A stretch of DNA of 39,987 nucleotides from Pseudomonadota bacterium (GTDB taxonomy: Bacteria; Pseudomonadota; Gammaproteobacteria; Burkholderiales; Casimicrobiaceae): positions 1 to 39,987 of the forward strand of contig JAFEDD010000003.1 of NCBI GenBank assembly GCA_018241765.1, read 5' to 3'. Below the pieces are notes generated by a model, which was not told the origin of the DNA, did not search any database, and saw nothing but the letters and a program-made list of their open reading frames with translations. The number at the start of each line of letters is the position of its first letter. Position 1 is the first letter of the stretch. A program made the translations under genes and the position numbers. Of the stretch, positions 25,120 to 34,395 are shown piece by piece.

Positions 25120-25211
25120 GTTCGAGGAGCGCTGCACCCGACGTCGTCGGCCAGGCTCGAACGCCAGCGGCATCCCTCGCCGCAAATGCATGTACAACGG
25201 CGCTCGCAGTT
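25120..25211 (+). ncRNA. S-adenosylhomocysteine (SAH) riboswitch
   Basis: The leader folds as the known SAH aptamer. P1 is GTTCGAG (25120-25126) with CTCGAAC (25156-25162). P2 is CCGAC (25138-25142) with GTCGG (25146-25150). The pseudoknot P4 pairs GAGCGC (25127-25132) with GCGCTC (25200-25205). The hallmark strings GAGGAGCGCTGCA, CCAGGCTCGAA and AACGGCGCTC are all present. An extra hairpin (25167-25171 with 25179-25183) fills the variable region. SAH riboswitches switch expression on when SAH accumulates, which fits ahcY, the enzyme that removes it. About 123 nt separate the aptamer from the ahcY start; a short stem (ACGCACC / GGTGCGT) lies in that interval, but no clear terminator or sequestered ribosome site is evident. 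Confidence 0.92.
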
Positions 25212-25334
25212 CTGGTGACGGCTGTCACGAGGCTCGCGAGCGAGCGGCACGCACCCGGTGCGTCGATGGGGCAATGCCCGCCGCGTCACGCTGCGCCCGG
25301 TGTCGTCGGCCATCACCATCCGTTGGAGCAGACC

Positions 25335-26765
<1,431 letters not shown>

Positions 26766-26813
26766 TAGCGCGCCAACGACGCATCGAAAGCCGCACCACC
26801 GCCAGGAGTTGTC

Positions 26814-27173
26814 ATGACCCGCCTGCTCATCGTCTGGGTACTGAACGCCGTTGCCCTGATGGCCGTCGCCCATCTCGTCCCTTCGATTCACGTCACCAGC
26901 TTCGTCGCGGCGTTGATCGCTGCCTTTGCGCTCGGCTTCGTCAACACCGTGATTCGCCCGGTGCTTGCCATCCTCACGTTGCCCATTTCGATCCTCACGC
27001 TCGGGTTCTTCTTCCTCGTGTTGAACGGCCTTCTGTTCTGGATGGTCGGCAAGCTGCTGAACGGCTTCACGGTGGACGGGTTCTGGGCTGCGGTGTTCGG
27101 CGGGCTGCTGTACGGCCTCATCTCGTGGTTGCTCGCGATCATCATCCCGTTCGGCAAGAAGTCGCCGCGCTGA
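26814..27173 (+). CDS. Small four-helix membrane protein, phage holin IV-like (PF04020/YvlD-type)
   Basis: A 119-residue protein almost wholly composed of four hydrophobic segments, with VNTVIRPVLAILTLPISILTLGFF in the middle (shown as the recognised pattern N-x-x-I-R-P...L-P). This is the hallmark of the so-called mycobacterial 4-TMS phage holin superfamily. Despite the name these are usually chromosomal proteins of unknown function. The ATG is preceded by CAGGAG. It sits 48 nt after ahcY and 14 nt before tlyA, so it is probably in the same transcript. No phage genes are nearby. Confidence 0.85.
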   Translation: MTRLLIVWVLNAVALMAVAHLVPSIHVTSFVAALIAAFALGFVNTVIRPVLAILTLPISILTLGFFFLVLNGLLFWMVGKLLNGFTVDGFWAAVFGGLLYGLISWLLAIIIPFGKKSPR

Positions 27174-27187
27174 CTCGTAACCGTGCC

Positions 27188-27949
27188 ATGCGTGCCGATG
27201 CGCTGCTCGTCGCTCGTGGTCTGGTGCCATCGCGCACCGTCGCGCAGCGCCTGATCACCGCCGGACACGTCTTCGCCCGCGCGAGCGGCGGCACGCGCAG
27301 CGCGCTGACGCGGCCGGGGTTCGATGTCGCCGACGACGTCGCCATCGAAATCGAGCCCAACCCGATCACGCGCTTCGTGTCGCGCGGTGGCATCAAGCTC
27401 GACGCCGCCCTGCAACGCACCGGCATCACCACGCTCGGTGCGTGCTGTCTCGACGTCGGGCAGTCGACCGGAGGCTTTACCGATTGCCTCATTCAGCGCG
27501 GTGCCGCTCACGTGGTGGGGGTCGATGTCGGGCATGACCAACTGCACCAGAGTTTGCGCGACGACTCCCGCGTGACCTGTCTCGAAGGGGTGAATGCGCG
27601 AGCGCTGTCGCGTGAGCTTCTGGCGAGCCTTGGCGTATCGGTGCCGATGCCGTTCGATCTGATCGTCGCCGACGTCTCCTTCATTTCGCTGACCAAGGTG
27701 CTGCCCGCGTGGCCGCCGTTGCTGCGCCCCGGCGGCGCCGTGCTGGCCCTGGTGAAGCCGCAGTTCGAGGCGGGGCCGGAGGCGATCGGTCGCGGCGGCA
27801 TCGTGCGCGACGCCGCCGCGTGGCAGCGTGTCGAGCAGATCGTCCGCGCGGCCTGCGCCACGGTCAGCCTTCACGTGCGCGACTATTTCGCCAGCTCGAT
27901 CGCCGGCGGCGACGGCAACCGTGAATTCTTCGTCCATGCGACGACCTGA
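27188..27949 (+). CDS. tlyA: TlyA-family rRNA (cytidine-2'-O)-methyltransferase
   Basis: A 253-residue protein with an N-terminal S4 RNA-binding domain (RADALLVARGLVPSRTVAQRLI) and a C-terminal FtsJ/RrmJ-like methyltransferase domain. The linker FVSRGGIKLDAAL is typical of TlyA. The SAM-binding loop reads CLDVGQSTGGFTDCLI, where most relatives have a serine in place of the glutamine. KPQFEAG follows near residue 195. Family members 2'-O-methylate cytidines in 16S and 23S rRNA. The product SAH links the enzyme to the ahcY leader. The start lacks a good ribosome site, so it may depend on read-through from the preceding gene. Confidence 0.88.
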   Translation: MRADALLVARGLVPSRTVAQRLITAGHVFARASGGTRSALTRPGFDVADDVAIEIEPNPITRFVSRGGIKLDAALQRTGITTLGACCLDVGQSTGGFTDCLIQRGAAHVVGVDVGHDQLHQSLRDDSRVTCLEGVNARALSRELLASLGVSVPMPFDLIVADVSFISLTKVLPAWPPLLRPGGAVLALVKPQFEAGPEAIGRGGIVRDAAAWQRVEQIVRAACATVSLHVRDYFASSIAGGDGNREFFVHATT

Positions 27950-27959
27950 CGCTCAAGCC

Positions 27960-28784
27960 ATGAACAATCTTTCGTTCGAATTCTTTCCTCCCGCCACCGC
28001 CGAAGGTGCCGTGAAACTGCGTGCCGTGACGCACGAGCTGGCGCGGCTGACGCCCGAATTCTTCAGTGTCACCTACGGCGCCGGGGGCTCGACGCGTGAG
28101 CGCACGCTCGCAACCGTGCTCGACATCATCGGCGCCGGTCATGTCGCCGCGCCGCATCTGTCGTGCATCGGCGCCACGCGTGAGAGCCTCGCCGAGACGC
28201 TCGCGCTCTACAAGCAAAACGGCATCCGTCGCCTCGTCGCGCTGCGCGGTGATCTGCCGAGCGGCATGGGCTCCATCGGCGAATTCAGCTACGCCACCGA
28301 ACTCGTGCGCTTCATCCGCGAACGCCATGGCGACGAGTTCACCATCGAAGTCGCCGCCTACCCCGAATATCACCCGCAGAGCCGCTACGCCGCACGCGAC
28401 ATCGAGCACTTCGTCGCCAAGGTCGAGGCGGGCGCGCAGTCCGCGATCACCCAGTTCTTCTTCAATGCGGACGCGTACTTCCACTTTGTCGACGAGGTGC
28501 GCCGGCGCGGGGTGACGATCCCGATCGTGCCGGGCATCATGCCGTTTCACAACTACGCGAAGATCGCCCGCTTCGCCGCGAAGGACGCAATCGACATCCC
28601 GCGCTGGATCGCGCTGAAGATGGAAGGCTTCATGGATGACGCCGCCGCGATTCGCGCATTCGGGCTCGATGTCATCACGGCACTGTGCCAGCGGCTGCTT
28701 GCCGGTGGCGCGCCGGGCATCCATTTCTATACGATGAATCAGGCAGCGCTCACGAGCGAAATCGTCGAGCGGCTGCGCCATTGA
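27960..28784 (+). CDS. metF: 5,10-Methylenetetrahydrofolate reductase
   Basis: A 274-residue FAD-dependent TIM-barrel enzyme that reduces methylene-THF to 5-methyl-THF, the methyl donor for remethylating homocysteine to methionine. The family opening SFEFFPP is at residues 5-11. It is followed by FSVTYGAGGSTRERT, the folate-contacting VALRGDLPSG, and ITQFFFNADAYFHFVDEVRRRG. An in-frame ATG 24 bases upstream would overlap tlyA and add eight residues. It is the last clear member of the SAH-riboswitch operon, consistent with converting the homocysteine released by AhcY. The C-terminus GIHFYTMNQA is normal. Confidence 0.94.
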   Translation: MNNLSFEFFPPATAEGAVKLRAVTHELARLTPEFFSVTYGAGGSTRERTLATVLDIIGAGHVAAPHLSCIGATRESLAETLALYKQNGIRRLVALRGDLPSGMGSIGEFSYATELVRFIRERHGDEFTIEVAAYPEYHPQSRYAARDIEHFVAKVEAGAQSAITQFFFNADAYFHFVDEVRRRGVTIPIVPGIMPFHNYAKIARFAAKDAIDIPRWIALKMEGFMDDAAAIRAFGLDVITALCQRLLAGGAPGIHFYTMNQAALTSEIVERLRH

Positions 28785-28803
28785 CCGACAACGGGAGCAA
28801 ACC

Positions 28804-29205
28804 ATGAGCAAAGACGCCATTCACCCCATCCATACCGATCAGGCACCCGCCGCGATCGGCCCCTATTCGCAGGCGGTTGCCGCCAATTTCGCATTCAAGG
28901 GCACGGTCGTGTTCTGCTCCGGGCAGATCGGGCTCGACCCGGCAACCGGCAATCTGCGCGAAGGCTTCGAAGCGCAGGTCGATCAGGCGCTGGCCAACAT
29001 GCAGGCCGTCATCAAGGCCGCGGGTGGTGAGCTTTCGGGCATCGTCAAGCTCACGCTCTTCCTGACCGACCTCGCGAACTTCGGCATTGCCAACGCCAAG
29101 ATGGAGGCGCTGCTGCCAAAGCCGTATCCGGCGCGCTCGACGGTCGGCGTCGCCGCTCTGCCCAAAGGCGCGCAGTTCGAAATCGAGGCGACGCTGGTCG
29201 TCTGA
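28804..29205 (+). CDS. ridA: RidA family 2-iminobutanoate/2-iminopropanoate deaminase
   Basis: A 133-residue homotrimeric cytoplasmic enzyme that hydrolyses reactive enamine/imine intermediates released by PLP enzymes. Recognisable are AAIGPYSQAV near the N-terminus, VFCSGQIGLDPATG, and the active-site arginine in PARSTVGVAALPKGAQFEIEATLV, the classic RidA ending. The ATG is preceded by GGGAGC. It is 19 nt after metF and may be cotranscribed. An amino-acid metabolism neighbourhood suits it. Confidence 0.93.
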   Translation: MSKDAIHPIHTDQAPAAIGPYSQAVAANFAFKGTVVFCSGQIGLDPATGNLREGFEAQVDQALANMQAVIKAAGGELSGIVKLTLFLTDLANFGIANAKMEALLPKPYPARSTVGVAALPKGAQFEIEATLVV

Positions 29206-29255
29206 TCGCCACCGCGCTGGCAAGCGACCACGTCGAAGGAACGGCTCTCCATCCG

Positions 29256-30227
29256 ATGCGCATCGTCACGGTAACGATGGCCCGCAACGAAGGCGACATC
29301 GTCGAAGCCTTCGTACGTCATCATCTGCCATGGGTCGATCACATGATCATCCTCGATCATGACTCGACCGATTCGACGCCCGCGATCCTGCGTGAACTGG
29401 TGCGCGAAGGGCTGCCGCTGACGGTGCAGGCGAATCATTCCCTGCTCTTCCAGCAGGGCCCGATGACCACCTCCCTCGCACGCCGCGCGTTTGCCGAGTT
29501 CGGGGCCGATTTCGTGTTGCCGATCGATGCCGACGAGTTTCTGCGCGTGCCATCGCGCAGCGCGCTGGAAGCCGCGCTTGCGGCGATACCCGCAGCGCGC
29601 ATGGGGCGCGTGAGCTGGCAGAACTACCTGTGCCATGAAGCGGATGATCCGCAGGTGCTCAACCCGGTTGCGCGCATGCAGCATCGTGCGCGCCAGGAAG
29701 TATCGCCGCAACACAAGGTCGTGTTGACGCCGGCGTTTGCCGCCGCGCGCGAATGTGCGCTCTCGCCGGGCAACCATCACGTGCTGCTCGACGCTCGTGG
29801 CGGGCGCAGCGTCGAGACCGTGGCACTGGAGGCGCTTGCGCTCGCGCACTTCGCGTTGCGCTCGCAGTCGCAGATGCAGCAGAAAATCCTGCTCGGTTGG
29901 CTGTCGACCCGATTGCAGAATCCCGTTGAATTGCCGGCCCATGCCGCGCCGAACCGCCAGTCGTTGTTCCGACATTGGCACGAAATGTTCGGCCAACTGC
30001 TCCGCAACCCGGAGATCGACACCGCGACGCGACAGCGCCTTGCCTGGCAGCACTACGTCGGCGGCGGCGCCGCCGGAGCCGCGACAGCGCAAATCGATCT
30101 CGTCGTCGACCCGCTTCCGGTTGCCTACGACTTGCGCTACACCGACCGCGCGTCGAGCGATGCGCTGACCTCGCTGGCACGCTGGACCGATGCGCTGCTG
30201 ACGGTCATCGGCCAGCAGATGCGCTGA
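29256..30227 (+). CDS. Glycosyltransferase, family 2-like (PF13704 type)
   Basis: A 323-residue protein whose N-terminal half is a GT-A glycosyltransferase: TMARNEGDIVEAFVRHHLPWVD, then ILDHDSTDSTPAIL for the nucleotide-sugar site and PIDADEFLRVP as the DxD metal-binding motif. This HH-x-x-W-x-D...DHDSTD arrangement matches the Glyco_tranf_2_4 group rather than classic GT2. The C-terminal 100 residues have no recognised motif. The donor and acceptor are unknown; cell-surface polysaccharide or lipid is likely. It is 50 nt after ridA and 14 nt before another glycosyltransferase. Confidence 0.82.
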   Translation: MRIVTVTMARNEGDIVEAFVRHHLPWVDHMIILDHDSTDSTPAILRELVREGLPLTVQANHSLLFQQGPMTTSLARRAFAEFGADFVLPIDADEFLRVPSRSALEAALAAIPAARMGRVSWQNYLCHEADDPQVLNPVARMQHRARQEVSPQHKVVLTPAFAAARECALSPGNHHVLLDARGGRSVETVALEALALAHFALRSQSQMQQKILLGWLSTRLQNPVELPAHAAPNRQSLFRHWHEMFGQLLRNPEIDTATRQRLAWQHYVGGGAAGAATAQIDLVVDPLPVAYDLRYTDRASSDALTSLARWTDALLTVIGQQMR

Positions 30228-30241
30228 CGCGCGCGAACATC

Positions 30242-31090
30242 ATGCGTCGTCATGTGACTCCGGAACCTGTTCCCGAAGACTTCGCGGCGCTCGATTCGCT
30301 CTCCGTCGGGGTCGTCGTGCATCGACTCGATCACGGCGAGTTGCAGCGCACGCTGACCACGTTGCGCGAGGCGATGGTGCCTCTCGATGGTGTCGCCGTT
30401 TCGCTCGATCTGATCGACAACAGCGATGACAGCAGCCTGGCGCCGGCGCTCGCGCGGGTCGCGGCCGAGAGCGGATGGCCCGTGGCTCACGTGCGCTCGG
30501 GACACGGCAACGTCGGTTACGGGCGAGGACACAATCTCGCGATTCGCGCCTCGCAGGCCGCCGCCCACCTGGTGCTGAATCCGGACGTCGAAGTCGACAC
30601 CGGTGCCTTGCAGGCCGCGTTGTCGACACTGGCGCAACCGGGCGTCGTGCTGGTCGGCGCGGTCGGCCGCGATGGCGCAGGGCACCCGGCACACCTGTCC
30701 AAGCGCATGCCCAGTGTCTGGGTGTTGTTTTTGCGCGGTTTTGCGCCGCACGCTCTGCGCCGCCGCTTTGCCAAGCGGCTTGCGCATTACGAGTACCACG
30801 ATCTGGCGACCGATCGTGTCAGCGATGTGATGCTCGTGTCCGGTGCGTTCATGCTCGCTCGCACCTCGGTCTTGCAGGCCGTCGGCGGCTTCGACGAGCG
30901 CTATTTCCTGCATTTCGAGGATCTCGATCTGTCGCTTCGCATGGCGACGCAGGGCCGCGTGGTGAGTGATCCTCGGGTCACACTGATCCATCACGGTGGC
31001 CACTCCGCGCGCAAGGGCGTCGGCCATGTGCTGCGCTTTGCGCGCAGTGGCGTGCGCTTCTTCCGCACCCACGGTTGGCGCTGGCGATAG
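30242..31090 (+). CDS. Family 2 glycosyltransferase, rhamnosyltransferase-like
   Basis: A 282-residue GT2-type enzyme without membrane anchors. [17 protein letters not shown] opens it and [10 protein letters not shown] forms the nucleotide-sugar loop. [14 protein letters not shown] and [14 protein letters not shown] carry the acidic motif. [34 protein letters not shown] is the catalytic region typical of WbbL-like rhamnosyltransferases (recognised as a pattern; only parts are quoted here). It probably adds a deoxysugar or hexose to a surface glycan. The reading frame is open far upstream inside the previous gene, but homology begins at this ATG. Confidence 0.84.
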   Translation: MRRHVTPEPVPEDFAALDSLSVGVVVHRLDHGELQRTLTTLREAMVPLDGVAVSLDLIDNSDDSSLAPALARVAAESGWPVAHVRSGHGNVGYGRGHNLAIRASQAAAHLVLNPDVEVDTGALQAALSTLAQPGVVLVGAVGRDGAGHPAHLSKRMPSVWVLFLRGFAPHALRRRFAKRLAHYEYHDLATDRVSDVMLVSGAFMLARTSVLQAVGGFDERYFLHFEDLDLSLRMATQGRVVSDPRVTLIHHGGHSARKGVGHVLRFARSGVRFFRTHGWRWR

Positions 31091-31122
31091 CGACTCCGGC
31101 GCTGCTTCGACGGAGCGGTCTC

Positions 31123-31128
31123 TACAAT
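31123..31128 (+). promoter_or_regulatory. -10-like box upstream of rph
   Basis: TACAAT at 31123-31128 fits the sigma-70 -10 consensus at five of six positions and lies 30 nt before the rph start, with the ribosome site AAGGAG between. The -35 region is weak. Confidence 0.4.
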
Positions 31129-31158
31129 GCCGTCGTCACGACAAGGAGAGCAGACACG

Positions 31159-31878
31159 ATGCGGCCATCCCAGCGCCTTCCCAACCAACTGCGCGAGGTG
31201 AAGATCACGCCGCACTTCACGCGCTATGCCGAAGGCTCGGTGCTGATCGAGTGCGGCCATACGCGCGTGCTGTGCACGGCCAGCGTCGAGAACGGCGTGC
31301 CGGCGCACAAAAAGGGCACAGGCGAGGGTTGGGTGACGGCCGAGTACGGCATGTTGCCGCGCTCCACGCATACCCGTTCGCGGCGCGAAGCGGCGAGCGG
31401 GAAGCAGAGTGGCCGTACCCAGGAAATCCAGCGCCTGATTGGTCGCTCGCTGCGCGCCGTGATCGATCTGCGCAAACTCGGTGAACGACAGATAACGCTC
31501 GACTGCGATGTGCTGCAGGCGGACGGTGGCACACGCTGCGCGGCGATCACCGGCGGCTACGTCGCCCTGGCCATCGCCTGCAATCGTCTGGTGGCCAGTG
31601 GCGCGCTGAGTGAGTCGCCCCTGCTCGATTCGGTCGCTGCGGTGTCCGTCGGCATCATCGATGCGGAGCCCGTGCTCGATCTCGATTACGACGAAGACGT
31701 CAACTGCGACACCGACATGAACGTCGTGATGACGGGCAACGGCGGCTTCGTCGAAGTGCAGGGCACGGCGGAAGGGCAGCCGTTCAGTCGGCTCGAGCTG
31801 GGCACGCTGCTGGCACTCGCCACCGATGGCTTGCAACGGCTTGCGGCGATGCAGACGGTCGCCATCGCCAGCGCCTGA
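31159..31878 (+). CDS. rph: Ribonuclease PH
   Basis: A 239-residue phosphorolytic 3'-5' exoribonuclease that trims tRNA 3' ends using phosphate and releases nucleoside diphosphates. [15 protein letters not shown] opens the protein, followed by [28 protein letters not shown] and the active-site [17 protein letters not shown] with its aspartates. The start at 31159 has AAGGAG 10 nt upstream; an earlier in-frame ATG lies in the preceding gene. The family forms hexameric rings in the cytoplasm. It begins the rph-rdgB-yceH-hemW run. Confidence 0.96.
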   Translation: MRPSQRLPNQLREVKITPHFTRYAEGSVLIECGHTRVLCTASVENGVPAHKKGTGEGWVTAEYGMLPRSTHTRSRREAASGKQSGRTQEIQRLIGRSLRAVIDLRKLGERQITLDCDVLQADGGTRCAAITGGYVALAIACNRLVASGALSESPLLDSVAAVSVGIIDAEPVLDLDYDEDVNCDTDMNVVMTGNGGFVEVQGTAEGQPFSRLELGTLLALATDGLQRLAAMQTVAIASA

Positions 31879-31890
31879 GCGGTGCGGCCG

Positions 31891-32508
31891 ATGACGACGC
31901 GTTGGGTCATCGCCAGTGGCAACGCCAAGAAGTTGCGGGAGTTCGAGCGGCTGTTGGCGCCGCTCGCGATCGACGTCAAGCCACAAAGCGAGTGGGCCGT
32001 TCCCGAGGCCCCTGAGCCGCACGACACCTTTCTCGAAAACGCCCTCGCGAAGGCGCGCAACGCCGCCCGCCACACGGGGCTGCCGGCGCTCGCCGATGAT
32101 TCCGGGCTCTGCGTCGACGCGCTGGGCGGTGCGCCGGGCGTGCACTCCGCGTTCTATGCCGGCCCGCAGAAGAGCGACGCCGACAACAACGCGAAACTGG
32201 TCGCCGCGCTGCGGAGCATCGCCGATCGTCGCGCGCACTACACGGCGGTACTCGTCTTCGTGCGCGGCGTCGACGATCCGGAGCCGATCATCGCCGAGGG
32301 GCGCTGGTACGGGCGCATCATCGACGAGCCGCGCGGGACGGGCGGCTTTGGTTACGACCCGTGGTTCTTCGATGTCGAACTCGGCCTGACGGCGGCGGAA
32401 ATGCCGATCGACGTCAAGGGGTCGCGATCCCATCGCGGGCGGGCTTTCGCCCGTCTGATCGCGGAATGGCAAGCTCGCTATGGAGGTGCGTGTGTCGAAC
32501 GTGCTTGA
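31891..32508 (+). CDS. rdgB: XTP/dITP diphosphohydrolase (non-canonical purine NTP pyrophosphatase, RdgB/HAM1)
   Basis: A 205-residue cytoplasmic enzyme that removes ITP, dITP and XTP from the nucleotide pool to prevent mutagenic incorporation. The opening [12 protein letters not shown], the catalytic [18 protein letters not shown] and [10 protein letters not shown] are the family motifs. The usual SARYAG is replaced by SAFYAG, a small departure. A GTG nine bases upstream (31882) is an alternative start; the ATG was preferred. It follows rph by 12 nt and overlaps yceH by 17 bp, an arrangement common in proteobacteria. Confidence 0.95.
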   Translation: MTTRWVIASGNAKKLREFERLLAPLAIDVKPQSEWAVPEAPEPHDTFLENALAKARNAARHTGLPALADDSGLCVDALGGAPGVHSAFYAGPQKSDADNNAKLVAALRSIADRRAHYTAVLVFVRGVDDPEPIIAEGRWYGRIIDEPRGTGGFGYDPWFFDVELGLTAAEMPIDVKGSRSHRGRAFARLIAEWQARYGGACVERA

Positions 32509-33130
32509 TCCGATTGAAGCACGCGTGATCGGCACGCTGATCGAGAAGCGCATCACGGTCCCCGACAGCTATCCGTTGACGATTCTCGCGCTGGTCAACG
32601 GCTGCAATCAGAGCAACAATCGCGCGCCGGTGATGACGCTCGACGAAGCCGAAGTGTCGCGCGCCGTCGAACGTCTCCGTGAGCGCGGATTCACCAGCCT
32701 CTACCTCGGAGCAGCGACGCGCGTGCCGAAGTACACGGAAACGTTTTGCGACCGCCTCGGCCTCGCGGCGCCGGAAGCCGCGCTGCTGTGCGAGCTGATG
32801 CTGCGCGGCGCGCAGATGCCCGGCGAATTGCGCGCCCGTGCCGAGCGGTTGCACCGTTTCGCCGATCTCGCGGAGGTCGAGGCGACGTTGCAAGGGATGG
32901 CGGGCACCACACCCCCGCTCGTCATCGTCTTGCCGCGTGAACCCGGCGCCCGCGCCGCGCGGTGGCAGCACACGCTGTTCGGTGATGACGCGTTGGCGGG
33001 CGCCGCGACGGCATCCCTCGCGACCCCGAGCGAACGCCGGGCCGGCGCCGATCGGATCGCGGCACTCGAGGCGCGCGTGGACGAACTCGAGGCGGCGCTC
33101 GCCGCGTTGCGCGTCGCGCTCGGCAGTTGA
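32492..33130 (+). CDS. yceH: YceH family protein (DUF480)
   Basis: A 212-residue cytoplasmic protein of the YceH/DUF480 family, with two winged-helix-like domains and no established biochemical function. [25 protein letters not shown] and [13 protein letters not shown] are the family hallmarks. The C-terminal 35 residues ([20 protein letters not shown]) look like a coiled coil. GTG at 32492 was chosen because GGAGG lies 5 nt upstream; an ATG at 32480 would add four residues but contains that ribosome site within its own codons. It overlaps rdgB and is followed within 3 nt by hemW. Confidence 0.88.
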   Translation: MSNVLDPIEARVIGTLIEKRITVPDSYPLTILALVNGCNQSNNRAPVMTLDEAEVSRAVERLRERGFTSLYLGAATRVPKYTETFCDRLGLAAPEAALLCELMLRGAQMPGELRARAERLHRFADLAEVEATLQGMAGTTPPLVIVLPREPGARAARWQHTLFGDDALAGAATASLATPSERRAGADRIAALEARVDELEAALAALRVALGS

Positions 33131-33132
33131 GC

Positions 33133-34359
33133 ATGCAGCGCGACGCGCCCGCGTTCACGACACTGCCACCGCTCTCGCTCTACGTCCATATTCCGTGGTG
33201 CGTGCGCAAGTGTCCCTACTGTGATTTCAACTCGCACGCGGCGCCGGGTGGCGACACGCTGCCCGAACGGGACTATGTCGCCGCGCTGATGGCCGACCTC
33301 GAGTGTCAGTTGCCGCGGTTCTGGGGGCGCACCGTGCACACCGTGTTCATCGGCGGCGGCACGCCCAGCCTGTTTTCGGCGCAAGCGATCGCCGAACTGA
33401 TCGCCGGGGTGCGGGCGCGAACGAGGCTCGCGCCCGGCGCCGAAATCACGCTCGAAGCGAACCCCGGGACGTTCGAGCAGCAGAAGTTCGCCGGCTTCGC
33501 CGACGCCGGTGTCACGCGGCTGTCGATCGGCGTGCAGAGCTTCAGCGACGCGCGACTTCGGGCACTCGGCCGCATTCATGATGGCAACCAGGCGCGGCGG
33601 GCGATCGAGATCGGGTTGAACACGATCGGCAACGTCAATCTCGACCTGATGTTCGCGCTGCCCGCGGTATCGGCGAATCAAGCCGCGCAATCGATGCAGG
33701 AATGCGCGGTCGACCTCGAGGCGGCGCTGTCCTTTGCGCCGCCGCATCTGTCGCTCTATCAACTCACGATCGAACCCAATACCGTGTTCGCCAAGACGCC
33801 ACCGCGGCTGCCCGAACATGACCTTGCTGCTGATATGCAGGCGTTCATCGAGGAGCGGCTTGTGGCGGCCGGCTACGAGCATTACGAGACATCGGCCTAC
33901 GCCAAACCGGGTCGACGCTGCCAGCACAATCTGAACTACTGGGGGTTTGGCGACTATGTCGGCATCGGTGCCGGCGCGCACGGCAAGCTCACGCTGCCGG
34001 GCGCAGCGGGCGTCGGGGGAGCGGGGCCGCGCATCGTGCGCAGCGAGCGGGTGAAGACGCCGCGCGAGTACCTGCGATTCGCGCTGAGCGAGACTCCCGA
34101 GCGTTGTGTCCATGAAGAGCATGATGTCGCCGCCAGCGAAGTCGGCTTCGAGTTCATGCTCAACGCGCTGCGTCTGACCGATGGGTTCCCGGTGGCGTGG
34201 TTCGCCGAGCGCACCGGCTACCCGATGACCATCGTCGATGCGGCGCTGGCCGACGCCGAGGCGGAACGCTTGATCGAGCGAGACGGTGCGGTCATTCGTC
34301 CGACACCACTCGGTCGGCGATTCCTGAACCGGATCCTGACGCGATTGCTGCCGACCTGA
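33133..34359 (+). CDS. hemW: Radical SAM family heme chaperone HemW
   Basis: A 408-residue cytoplasmic radical SAM protein. The [4Fe-4S] cluster cysteines are at 23, 27 and 30 in PWCVRKCPYCDFNSH. FIGGGTPSLFS, LSIGVQSFSD, and QHNLNYWGFGDYVGIGAGAH separate HemW from true coproporphyrinogen dehydrogenase HemN. HemW binds heme and inserts it into respiratory enzymes rather than making protoporphyrinogen. The C-terminal HemN-type domain is complete. The ATG 33133 follows the yceH stop by 2 nt; a TTG at 33127 is less likely. It commonly follows rdgB in proteobacteria. Confidence 0.92.
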   Translation: MQRDAPAFTTLPPLSLYVHIPWCVRKCPYCDFNSHAAPGGDTLPERDYVAALMADLECQLPRFWGRTVHTVFIGGGTPSLFSAQAIAELIAGVRARTRLAPGAEITLEANPGTFEQQKFAGFADAGVTRLSIGVQSFSDARLRALGRIHDGNQARRAIEIGLNTIGNVNLDLMFALPAVSANQAAQSMQECAVDLEAALSFAPPHLSLYQLTIEPNTVFAKTPPRLPEHDLAADMQAFIEERLVAAGYEHYETSAYAKPGRRCQHNLNYWGFGDYVGIGAGAHGKLTLPGAAGVGGAGPRIVRSERVKTPREYLRFALSETPERCVHEEHDVAASEVGFEFMLNALRLTDGFPVAWFAERTGYPMTIVDAALADAEAERLIERDGAVIRPTPLGRRFLNRILTRLLPT

Positions 34360-34382
34360 GCGTGCGCGGCCGCGTGCGCCGC

Positions 34383-34388
34383 TATACT
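34383..34388 (+). promoter_or_regulatory. -10 box directly before kdsD, possible leaderless transcript
   Basis: TATACT at 34383-34388 ends 7 nt before the kdsD ATG. Initiation at the usual 6-7 nt spacing would place the first transcribed base at or next to the A of the start codon. No Shine-Dalgarno sequence is present (GGCTAGC precedes the ATG), consistent with a leaderless mRNA. The -35 region is weak. Confidence 0.45.
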
Positions 34389-34395
34389 GGCTAGC

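Noticed and set aside
26814-27173. Prophage remnant suggested by the holin-like name
   Set aside because: No phage structural, integrase or lysis genes are near; this family is commonly chromosomal.
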